A DNA stretch of 64,000 nt from Microcaldota archaeon (lineage in GTDB: Archaea; Micrarchaeota; Micrarchaeia; Micrarchaeales; Micrarchaeaceae): assembly GCA_021816885.1 (NCBI GenBank), contig JAKAWS010000004.1, positions 1-64,000 of the forward strand, written 5' to 3'. Numbering within the stretch: position 1 is the first letter of the stretch; each line of letters opens with the position of its first letter. A program made the position numbers and the translations under genes. The notes beneath the pieces are model-generated. The model was not told where the DNA came from. It did no database searches and saw only the letters and a list, made by a program, of their open reading frames with translations. Positions 24,669 to 32,135 of the stretch are shown one piece after another.

Positions 24669-25562
24669 CTAAAGCGATACCTTCATCCCGTCTTCTGCAA
24701 CATCACAGTTCCTGAATATCTCTCTCGCCTCTTTCAGATTATCCTTCGTATCTTTATACCTTGTGCTTATGTGCGTGAGAATTAGCCTTTTTGCTCCTGC
24801 CTTTTTTGCTATCTTTGCGGCTTCTGCCGCAGTGGAATGCATGCGTTCCCTTGCCAGCTTCTTGTCCTCCTCTGTGTACGATGCGTCATGTATTATCAGG
24901 TCTGCACCTTTTCCTGCCCGTACAGTTGCTTCTACCGGCCTTGTGTCAGTAGCGTATACCACCTTTCTACCTTCGACCAGCTCTGTTACATCCCTTATTT
25001 TGATGTTCTTTCCGTTTAACATTATGCTGCCCTTTTTTTGTATCTCGGAGAATTCCCTGCCTTTTATTCCCAACCTCTTTGCCTTTTCGGTAAACCTGTA
25101 CCTCCACCTCTCTTCAAACGAATAGCCGCATGTCTGTACCGAATGCTTGAGCGCGAACGCCTTCACTGACACCTCCTCATCTGAGTATATGGTTCCTCTC
25201 CCCACCTCTATTATCTCTATCTCGTACTTCAACACAGGATTATCGAAATGGAGAAGCATTGAGAGTGCTTTGGAATAGCCCTTCGGTATGTAAATCCTAA
25301 GCTTTCCGGTCCTACCATAAAGGGAAAGCGTCCTTGTGAGCCCTGCTATCCCTATCACATGGTCTCCATGTATATGGGTCAAGAATATCGCTTCTATCTT
25401 GTAGATGTTAAGCCCGTACTTGAGCATCTGCCTTTGAGTACCCTCGCCGCAGTCCAAAAGAAACGTCTTTCCATTATACCTTATCGCTATCCCAGAAAGA
25501 TTTCTCTCTTTTGTAGGTGCTGCTGCACTTGTTCCGAGCATAAACACCTCTATCTCTATCAA
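24669..25562 (-). CDS. rnz: Ribonuclease Z (tRNA 3' processing)
   Basis: 297 residues, metallo-beta-lactamase fold. FLLDCGEGTQRQML and the zinc motif THIHGDHVIG (about 61-70) are the RNase Z signature; later metal ligands are HSVQTCGY, YATDTRPVE, HDASYTEED and a final LTHISTRYKD. A flexible-arm-like basic region is near 140-170. It cuts tRNA precursors after the discriminator base, needed here because the neighbouring tRNA has no encoded CCA. The stop codon touches the tRNA 5' end, and it overlaps the NEMF gene upstream by 4 nt. Confidence 0.92.
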   Translation of the reverse strand: MIEIEVFMLGTSAAAPTKERNLSGIAIRYNGKTFLLDCGEGTQRQMLKYGLNIYKIEAIFLTHIHGDHVIGIAGLTRTLSLYGRTGKLRIYIPKGYSKALSMLLHFDNPVLKYEIEIIEVGRGTIYSDEEVSVKAFALKHSVQTCGYSFEERWRYRFTEKAKRLGIKGREFSEIQKKGSIMLNGKNIKIRDVTELVEGRKVVYATDTRPVEATVRAGKGADLIIHDASYTEEDKKLARERMHSTAAEAAKIAKKAGAKRLILTHISTRYKDTKDNLKEAREIFRNCDVAEDGMKVSL

Positions 25563-26686
25563 TCAGGCACCGTGCTAAACCGTATCCTCTTCCTTTTTAG
25601 GTCCACTTCGATTATCCTTATATCCGGGAAGAGTTTTTGGAGTTGTTCCTTTGTGATGTGACGGTCGTTCCTCGCCGTTTCTATCATCTCGTTTATTGTA
25701 TGCATATTGCTAAATATTAGTTCGCCGGCCTTCTTATTCTGCTCTATCTCATCATTTATTCTTGTGAGCGCCTCTTTCTGCCTATCCATGCTTATCTCAA
25801 GCTCTTTCGCTTTTGGATTCTCTCTTTTCTCCACCTCTTCCGGCTCATTTTTAGAGTAGAAATCTAACGCCTCGTTCAGAGTCGAGAAGCCATGTTCTTC
25901 CTCTTTTCGTTTTATCAGCCTCGTTATCGCATATTCGACCGGCTTCTCTCCATCCATGTATACCATCGGCGCCGGCTCTTCTATCATCTTCTCGATTGCG
26001 GATAACTTATCTGCAATCTCCCCCATTTCAACATTGTCCAGCGAGCCCAATTCTCTTTTCGGGTCGATTTTCGCTGCCGTTATTGCATTATCTACGTATA
26101 CAGAGCCGATGTTCGCTGCCTTGACAAGCCCCTTTATCACGCTCTCCTGACTAGAATCCGCCGTGGCACGCATCACCGCTTCTTTTGCACCGGCCAACAT
26201 CGATATGTTTAGACCATCATTCTTTGGGGCATCGTATTTTTCCTTTGGGAAGACGACTCTGTCTTTGAACCGGTGGTTTGTGTATGCCAGCTTTATTGTC
26301 CTAGAGCCGTCTACGACTATGATGTTCCCTTTTCCGAACATCTCTATTATTATTTCTGCCTTCTCCACCCCCTTGGATACTGCCATGGATATTATCCTGT
26401 CATTATTTACTTGAGATATTGACTCTATTCCAAAAGAGCCGATTCTCTTTCTCATCGCCAGTACAAAGTTTGTGGGCTTTTCGGCCGCCTCTACAGTGTC
26501 GGTCGTGTTGATTCTTTTGCATAAAACGCATACTAGGTCTACCTTCCTGCGCTCCTTGCTGAGTCTGAACCTGAATCTTCCCTGCCCAGTCTCATAGAAC
26601 TTGTCTATCTTATACCCTTTGAGCCCCTTATCAAGCTCCCTAGCGAGCACACAGACTTCGACAGTACATATCTGCCTCACCTGCAT
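25559..26686 (-). CDS. Short NEMF/Rqc2-like (NFACT-N) protein
   Basis: 375 residues. NFACT-N domain (LARELDKGLKGYKIDKFYETGQGRFRFRLS, NFVLAMRKRI), a helix-hairpin-helix-like middle, and a coiled coil at about 290-345. Full-length archaeal NEMF homologs are near 650 residues and end with the NFACT-R domain; this one stops after the coiled coil. NEMF/Rqc2/RqcH proteins bind obstructed large subunits and direct tRNA to extend the stalled chain. Downstream in the operon are RNase Z and tRNA-Val. No NFACT-R frame is seen nearby, so the truncation looks genuine. Confidence 0.78.
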   Translation of the reverse strand: MQVRQICTVEVCVLARELDKGLKGYKIDKFYETGQGRFRFRLSKERRKVDLVCVLCKRINTTDTVEAAEKPTNFVLAMRKRIGSFGIESISQVNNDRIISMAVSKGVEKAEIIIEMFGKGNIIVVDGSRTIKLAYTNHRFKDRVVFPKEKYDAPKNDGLNISMLAGAKEAVMRATADSSQESVIKGLVKAANIGSVYVDNAITAAKIDPKRELGSLDNVEMGEIADKLSAIEKMIEEPAPMVYMDGEKPVEYAITRLIKRKEEEHGFSTLNEALDFYSKNEPEEVEKRENPKAKELEISMDRQKEALTRINDEIEQNKKAGELIFSNMHTINEMIETARNDRHITKEQLQKLFPDIRIIEVDLKRKRIRFSTVPD

Positions 26687-27483
26687 TACCTTTTTAGCTT
26701 CTTCCTGCCTTCCGCCTTGGCTGTTTCTGACATCACGTGCACTTTCCTGTATGTATCTCTGCTATTCTCGAAGGCTGTTCCTATCTGTATAACGTCAGCG
26801 CCACTCTTGTATATTGACCTGAGCTCATTTATCGTAGACACTCCCCCAGCGACTATGTACGGGCAAGATATGGCGGACTTTACCTCCTTCACGAACGATG
26901 GAGGCAACGGTCCGAAATTCATGAGTTTTGGATTCGAACCTGAGTCTGTTATTATTATCCTATGTCCGAGATACTCTCCTGCGAGGGCGAGTGCTGCAGC
27001 TATTTTTGGTTTCTCTCTGGGAACTATGTTTGCATCCCCTACCCAACCAACTGTGCCACCAGGCTGCGTTACTATGTATCCGACTGGCAATGGTTCCACT
27101 CCCATCCCTTTTATAAGCGGCGCCGACAGTGTCTGCGCCTGCGTTATCCAATAAGGATTTCTCGCATTAAGCAGGGACATGAAGTAAATTGCATCAGCAT
27201 ACCTTGTTATAGTTGCGATATTTCCTGGGAACAGTATAAGAGGGACGCTTATCTGCTCTTTTATCTCCTTTGATACATAATCAAGAAGCTCGCCTTGTGC
27301 GCCAATGCTACCGCCCACCACTACCGCGTCTGCACCACCTTCGGCCAGCGCTATCCCGTTTTTTACCGCGGATTCCTTAGACTTATAATCCACAGGATCA
27401 ATCACAGTAAATAGGAGGGCTCCTTTTGTCTCCAAACACTCGTTTATATACCTCTCTGTCTTTCCAATCTTTATCGCAATCAC
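26686..27483 (-). CDS. Geranylgeranylglyceryl phosphate synthase
   Basis: 265 residues, TIM barrel. TVIDPVD near the start, ALAEGGADAVVVGGS, LILFPGN, YFMSLLNARNPYWI, VGYIVTQPGGTVGWVGDA and the phosphate-binding VAGGVST...GADVIQIGTAFE are typical. It joins geranylgeranyl diphosphate to glycerol-1-phosphate, the first committed step of archaeal ether lipids. It overlaps both neighbours by a few bases, so it is in a tight minus-strand operon with the epimerase and NEMF genes. It depends on isoprenoid supply such as the mevalonate branch at 3-6 kb. Confidence 0.93.
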   Translation of the reverse strand: MIAIKIGKTERYINECLETKGALLFTVIDPVDYKSKESAVKNGIALAEGGADAVVVGGSIGAQGELLDYVSKEIKEQISVPLILFPGNIATITRYADAIYFMSLLNARNPYWITQAQTLSAPLIKGMGVEPLPVGYIVTQPGGTVGWVGDANIVPREKPKIAAALALAGEYLGHRIIITDSGSNPKLMNFGPLPPSFVKEVKSAISCPYIVAGGVSTINELRSIYKSGADVIQIGTAFENSRDTYRKVHVMSETAKAEGRKKLKR

Positions 27484-28508
27484 CTTCTCTTATCTGCCGT
27501 TTTTTCCTTTTCCAAAAACTCCTTTATCATCGCCTTTCCATCTTTTAATATGTTGTGCGATAGCCTGAACCCCAATCCTTTCTCGATCTTCGTGCTGCTC
27601 ACTATCCTGTCGCTTGTTACAAACTCAAACTCATCTATGTTGATATTGACAATCCTTCTCGTCATTCTGCCCAGCACATATGGGATTCTGGTTTTTGGAC
27701 TTTCCACATTGAGCTCTCTTGCCGCGTACTCGAAAAGCTGCTTGACCATGACGGGCTTCTCCACAACATTATAAATGTTAGATTGCGTGTCTTGTGTGGT
27801 TTGTATCATCGCACTCGCCGCATCCTCCACATTGGTAAGGGTGAGGTAATTATCTCCTTTTCCTATATACACCATCTTTTTGGCCTTGAGTATACTGAAC
27901 ACTTTGAAGAACGAACTTTTGTATTTGCCCCCATATAAGACCCCAAATCTCAGCACAGAGCAAATCAACTCTTTGTTGACCGTAGCGAAAGAGCGCGCGA
28001 CCTGCTCGGCAAGCACTTTGCTCTCTGAATATTTGCTGGCAGGCCTTATCTCTGAATCCTCAGCCAACTTCTCGCCTTTCCTTCTATAGCCGTATACTGT
28101 AACGCTGCTCGCCAGCACGAAATGGATGCATTTTCCAGGATTTGTCTTTACATATGCATCAAGTACGTTCTCAGTACCTATCACATTTATGCCTATTATT
28201 TCGTTATACCGGTTTTTGTGGTTATAAGATGTGCCGGCAATGTGAAAAAGGTTGTCTACGCCCTTGCATGCGAGAAGTAGCTCATTTCGATCATGCTCAG
28301 TCGGAAGGCGTATATCGACTTTGTATGGCTGGACGTCTGGTAGAAGCTCGGTCCAGCTTCTGCTCTGTGAAGGATGTTCTCTTATAAGCACCCTTACCTC
28401 ATGCCCCATCTCAAGAAGTCTCTTTGTCAGTTCGATTCCTAGACCGCTTGTCGGTCCTGTTACCAAATCCACGATCTTTCGTGCCTTTTTCTGCTGTTTT
28501 GCCTGCAT
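27480..28508 (-). CDS. Extended SDR / NAD-dependent epimerase
   Basis: 342 residues. The Rossmann loop VTGPTSGLGIELTKRLLE (about 16-33) is a variant of TGxxGxxG. The catalytic set is SSVTVYGYRRKGEK...YSESKVLAEQ (Ser, Tyr and Lys of the extended SDR type), and NVIGTENVLDA is typical. Substrates of this group include nucleotide sugars, sterol-like compounds and dihydroflavonols. Operon position just before GGGP synthase hints at lipid or headgroup chemistry, but this is inference. Confidence 0.8.
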   Translation of the reverse strand: MQAKQQKKARKIVDLVTGPTSGLGIELTKRLLEMGHEVRVLIREHPSQSRSWTELLPDVQPYKVDIRLPTEHDRNELLLACKGVDNLFHIAGTSYNHKNRYNEIIGINVIGTENVLDAYVKTNPGKCIHFVLASSVTVYGYRRKGEKLAEDSEIRPASKYSESKVLAEQVARSFATVNKELICSVLRFGVLYGGKYKSSFFKVFSILKAKKMVYIGKGDNYLTLTNVEDAASAMIQTTQDTQSNIYNVVEKPVMVKQLFEYAARELNVESPKTRIPYVLGRMTRRIVNINIDEFEFVTSDRIVSSTKIEKGLGFRLSHNILKDGKAMIKEFLEKEKTADKRR

Positions 28509-28517
28509 CTTACCATC

Positions 28518-29387
28518 TTATTCGGGATGCCTTCCTTCAAGTATTAGCTTTGCTATCTTATGCCGTTTTCCTTCGGTCAACCTGTTTACCGCGTAAGGCA
28601 CCCAATCTTTCCCGTACGGTGTGTATATGTTCACATTGATCTTTTCCTTTGAGATCTTGGCGAGTTTTTTCTTGCTGTAACCGAAGGGCAGCTCAAGTAT
28701 TAAACCTTTTCTATGCTTGCTCTTCGCTATTACCTTCATTGCAAACTTGTCGTCGTGCACGAATAGGCTGAGACTGGCGCCAGTGTTGTATACCGTGTCC
28801 AGGCATTCTACGTACTCTGTTATCGTAGCCTCTTTGCGCCTTTTGTCTTTGCGGTTTCCCGGATTATTGTAATCCTCCCCGTTCTCAATGTCTGGCACCA
28901 CCTTTATCAGTTTCCTGTGCGGGCTACCGCTCTCCCATTTAAGTGCAACAGAATATGGAATCTCTACCCCGAGCGCATCAGATGCTCCGTCGTTATTCCG
29001 AATTAGGTGGTCTGCATATGGCAGTTTTTTCTCGTACTCGAGCCATACTGTTATCCCATTCTTCTCTGCGTAGCCGAGGATGTTAAAGAGGTATTTGTCT
29101 GCCATCTTCTCATCTATGGCATAGCCCAACTGTGACGGCCTTATCGATATGGCGGCTCTTATGCTAAGCCTGGATATCTGGTGTAAAAGCTGCATGTATG
29201 CGCTCTCGTTGTATTTGGCCTTTGCCTGGCTGTCTACATGGTCGTTCAGGAACGTTATAGTCGCTCCCATCCCTTCCTTGTTTAGCACCATAGCCTTCTT
29301 AAGGACTGTTGCCACTGTAGTCCCGGCTATATGCTTACGCACGAGCCTGAATGCGATGTTCGCAAAAAAGCTATTCTCCTCTACCAA
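28518..29387 (-). CDS. Proline dehydrogenase-like protein
   Basis: 289 residues. ISIRPSQLGY (about 95-104) matches the PRODH strand that follows the hinge, and the C-terminal IYTPYGKDWVPYAVNRLTEGK matches the substrate and flavin-contacting YVPYG..W..Y..RR..E motif. The R-R of that motif is N-R here, and a basic insertion occurs near 175-185. Predicted FAD-dependent barrel oxidising proline or a relative; divergence leaves the substrate uncertain. It lies 9 nt upstream of the epimerase gene on the same strand. Confidence 0.72.
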   Translation of the reverse strand: MVEENSFFANIAFRLVRKHIAGTTVATVLKKAMVLNKEGMGATITFLNDHVDSQAKAKYNESAYMQLLHQISRLSIRAAISIRPSQLGYAIDEKMADKYLFNILGYAEKNGITVWLEYEKKLPYADHLIRNNDGASDALGVEIPYSVALKWESGSPHRKLIKVVPDIENGEDYNNPGNRKDKRRKEATITEYVECLDTVYNTGASLSLFVHDDKFAMKVIAKSKHRKGLILELPFGYSKKKLAKISKEKINVNIYTPYGKDWVPYAVNRLTEGKRHKIAKLILEGRHPE

Positions 29388-29448
29388 ATAACCACTAGCA
29401 AAAGCAGATTAATTTTGATATAAGGATATAAAAGGTTATCTGGTTTTG

Positions 29449-30111
29449 TCATCGTCTATTTTTCTGGTAATCGCACATCTTCGATATGGGGCACTCTACG
29501 CACTTCGGATTGTTTTTTGTGCAATACTTCTTTCCCAGCTCCACGAACTGTGCGTGCATGTTTCTGTATAGCCTTACACTGCGCCTTGTCTTCTCCTCTA
29601 GTTCGCTCTTTAAAGCCGAATAATCATACCGGACTTTGCTTCCATACAGTCTAGAGACGATTCTCCATGTGTAATTATCTACGACAAGAGCTGGCTTGCC
29701 GGCGCCATACAGTATTATCGAATCTGCAGTCTCTCTGCCTATCCCATTTATGCTTATAAGCAGTTGATACAGCCTACGCTCCGAAAGGGAAAAGACCTCA
29801 TCGAGGCCGCCGTTGCTTTCTATCGCAGTACACGCACCCTTAAGCCTTGCCGCTTTCTGATGGTAGAATCCAGAAGGCCTAATTTTCTGCTCTATCATAT
29901 CCAAGTCTGCGGACGCCAGTCTTTTGACCGATAGGAAACCTACCTCTTTCAGATTGCGCATCGAAATCTGGACGTTATGCCATTGTGTCTGCTGGGTCAA
30001 TATAGCGCTTATAAATACCTCGTCCTTGGTCTCTGCGGGCCACCAGCTACCGGTTCCAAACTCCTTACAGAGCCTGAGATAGATGCACCTAAGCCGAGGT
30101 TCAGTTATCAG
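29449..30111 (-). CDS. Endonuclease III-family DNA glycosylase, monofunctional type
   Basis: About 220 residues. HhH-GPD fold: INGIGRETAD (hairpin), VVDNYTWR with the catalytic Asp, and an iron-sulfur loop C-x6-C-x2-C-x5-C at the end. The lyase Lys of EndoIII (GRKTA) is Glu (GRETA), so base removal without strand cleavage is predicted, as in Mig-type mismatch glycosylases. The start is odd: ATG 30192 and TTG 30171 overlap the L11 gene by 85 and 64 nt, while a CTG at 30111 forms a CTGA overlap with the L11 stop and has a GGAGAG site at good spacing. I favour the CTG. Confidence 0.8.
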   Translation of the reverse strand: MITEPRLRCIYLRLCKEFGTGSWWPAETKDEVFISAILTQQTQWHNVQISMRNLKEVGFLSVKRLASADLDMIEQKIRPSGFYHQKAARLKGACTAIESNGGLDEVFSLSERRLYQLLISINGIGRETADSIILYGAGKPALVVDNYTWRIVSRLYGSKVRYDYSALKSELEEKTRRSVRLYRNMHAQFVELGKKYCTKNNPKCVECPISKMCDYQKNRR

Positions 30112-30575
30112 AGCTTTATCTCTCCGGAGTCTATCTTTTTTGTGAACTCCTTTGCGCTCATGTTTTCGCAAGTTATCCCCATGCTTACACAAGTCCCAAG
30201 TACCTGTTTTACCTTTTCCTTAAGGCCTGCTCCGTAGAGCGAATCAGACTTAGCCTCTATTACTTTTTTGATCTGCTCTAGGGTCACATTTCCTATAACC
30301 TCGCCCTTTGCTTTTGCGCCCTTCTGCACGTTTATCTCTTTAAGCAGTAGCGCACTTGTCGGAGGCATTCCCACCTCGACCCTAAATCTCTTTGTGGCAG
30401 TGTCTACAATGACTTTTACAGGCACCTTTATCCCGGCAAACGCAGCAGTTTTCTGGTTTATCTCGCCGATTACATCGTTTACGTTTATTCCCATTGGCCC
30501 TAGTGCAGGTCCAAGCGGCGGCCCTGCTGTCGCCTTTCCGCCTTCTATCAATCCTTCTATTGTACTCTCGCTCAT
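30108..30575 (-). CDS. rpl11: Ribosomal protein L11 (uL11)
   Basis: 155 residues. LIEGGKATAGPPLGPALGP is the classic N-terminal signature, and AKAKGEVIGNVTLEQIKKV leads to the rRNA-binding C-terminal domain (LGTCVSMGITCE). It binds the GTPase-associated centre of 23S rRNA. Preceded by Spt5 with a 14-nt gap, the usual archaeal spt5-rpl11 order. Confidence 0.95.
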   Translation of the reverse strand: MSESTIEGLIEGGKATAGPPLGPALGPMGINVNDVIGEINQKTAAFAGIKVPVKVIVDTATKRFRVEVGMPPTSALLLKEINVQKGAKAKGEVIGNVTLEQIKKVIEAKSDSLYGAGLKEKVKQVLGTCVSMGITCENMSAKEFTKKIDSGEIKL

Positions 30576-30589
30576 TTTCTCTACCTGTT

Positions 30590-31078
30590 TCAGCCTTCCT
30601 TGTTCTTCGATTTCTCTATTATCTTTGCAGTGTTCATTTTTGTGGTGACGGGTATTGGCACAACTACATCTATAAGCTCTACCGTTATCTCATCCTTCGA
30701 TTCATCCACTTTCAGCACCTTCGCCTTATATCCTTTGAACGGGCCTGATGTAAACTCGACTGTATCGTTCTTTGCTATTTCCTGCGCCGATACCCCTACC
30801 TTGGATATAAGCTGTTCTACCTCTGCCGGACTTATCGGTTTCGGAAGCACTCCACGGACGTTCCTTACCTTGCTGACAAAGTTCCTGCATGCTGATTCAT
30901 CCTCCGCCTCTATTATGAGATAACCGCGCATACCATCTACGAGTATTATTGAATATACAGAGCTGTCGCTCTTCTCCCGTTTGCTGTTAAGCATGTTTGC
31001 AGCTATCCTCTCCTGACCCGACGTTACTTTTACCACGAAATACAAATTATCACATTGATACAGGTTTAATGATGACAA
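30590..31078 (-). CDS. spt5: Transcription elongation factor Spt5
   Basis: 162 residues: an NGN domain (YFVVKVTSGQERIAANML...GYLIIEAED) then a KOW domain (VEFTSGPFKGYKAKVLKVD). With Spt4 it clamps RNA polymerase for processivity. The TTG start at 31078 gives a slightly long N-terminus; a TTG at 31042, starting at the conserved YFVVKV, is equally possible. It heads the spt5-rpl11-glycosylase run. Confidence 0.92.
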   Translation of the reverse strand: MSSLNLYQCDNLYFVVKVTSGQERIAANMLNSKREKSDSSVYSIILVDGMRGYLIIEAEDESACRNFVSKVRNVRGVLPKPISPAEVEQLISKVGVSAQEIAKNDTVEFTSGPFKGYKAKVLKVDESKDEITVELIDVVVPIPVTTKMNTAKIIEKSKNKEG

Positions 31079-31133
31079 AGGTTAATAATCCTTATATAGC
31101 AGAACATAAATCCCCTGCAGACCATCGATTTTC

Positions 31134-32135
31134 ATGTTATACATAAAAGTTCAGAAGGTGTGTGCCGAGATTCTCAGGGGAAATCTCATCAAGCGCGGAT
31201 TCCTCAGTACTGAAGATAAAATCATACGCGATGACTCTTACATCTACCTGCCCTTGAATGAGTATGCAAGGGAAAATATTAAAAGTCTTTCTGGAGAGGG
31301 TTTGGGGATGATCGAGCTTAACAAAACTGCGAGTTACAGAAAGCCCCTGCCGCTTGACATAGGCTATGACCTTTTCGGCAACATCGCAATAATAGACGCA
31401 AAAAGGAAGATGCTTAATACAGAAGCGACAAGATCGGCTGGTAGAAAGATAATCGCCCTTAATCCGAGAGTGACTACGGTGCTGGAGAAATCTGGACCTG
31501 TGCAAGGTCAATTTAGGATAAGAAAACTGGGTTTTGTATGCGGGAAGCGCAGGTTCATCGCAGAGTATAGTGAGAACGGCGCGCGATTCGTATTTGATGT
31601 CAGAAAAGTCTTCTTTTCTGCAAGGCTTGCATACGAACGTGCAAGGATTGCAGCACTTGTCAAGAATGGCGAAATCGTTGCTGTGCCATTTGCGGGCGTG
31701 GGGCCTTTTCCAATAGTGATTGCAAAGAGAGCCAAGCCATCCTCTATCATAGCCATAGAGTTGAACAAGGCGGCTTGGGCATACATGGAGAAGAACATAC
31801 GATTAAACAAGACCTCTTGCATACATGCAATCTGCGGCGACTTCAAGGCAGTAGCAGACAGGCACATCGGAATAGCTGACAGAGTAATAATGCAGATGCC
31901 GACCCAGAGCATGGACTTTATAGAGCCGATGCTTAAGATAGCGAAAGAAAAGGGCAAGGCACATGTATACCTTTTCTGCAACGCGAAGAAGGTCAAATGT
32001 GTCAAGGATGGGATACGCAAAGAGCTTGGTTCCTTTGGATATAGGACAAAGTTTATCTTCGAAAGGATCGTCAGGACGTACTCTAAGGCAGAAGTCGAGA
32101 TGGTGTTCGACATCTCGTTTTCGAAGGTAGGCTAG
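31134..32135 (+). CDS. tRNA (guanine37-N1)-methyltransferase Trm5-like
   Basis: 333 residues. An N-terminal D1-like domain, then an RFIAEYSENGARFVFDV stretch and the class I methyltransferase: VFFSARLAYERARIA, VAVPFAGVGPFPIVIA (SAM loop), AIELNKAAWAYMEKNIRLN. This is the Trm5/TYW2 layout. The catalytic NPP/NLP-type motif is replaced by QMPTQSMDFI, which is unusual. It would methylate G37 or form the aminocarboxypropyl step of wyosine. It converges with Hel308, overlapping its 3' end by 4 nt. Confidence 0.83.
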   Translation: MLYIKVQKVCAEILRGNLIKRGFLSTEDKIIRDDSYIYLPLNEYARENIKSLSGEGLGMIELNKTASYRKPLPLDIGYDLFGNIAIIDAKRKMLNTEATRSAGRKIIALNPRVTTVLEKSGPVQGQFRIRKLGFVCGKRRFIAEYSENGARFVFDVRKVFFSARLAYERARIAALVKNGEIVAVPFAGVGPFPIVIAKRAKPSSIIAIELNKAAWAYMEKNIRLNKTSCIHAICGDFKAVADRHIGIADRVIMQMPTQSMDFIEPMLKIAKEKGKAHVYLFCNAKKVKCVKDGIRKELGSFGYRTKFIFERIVRTYSKAEVEMVFDISFSKVG

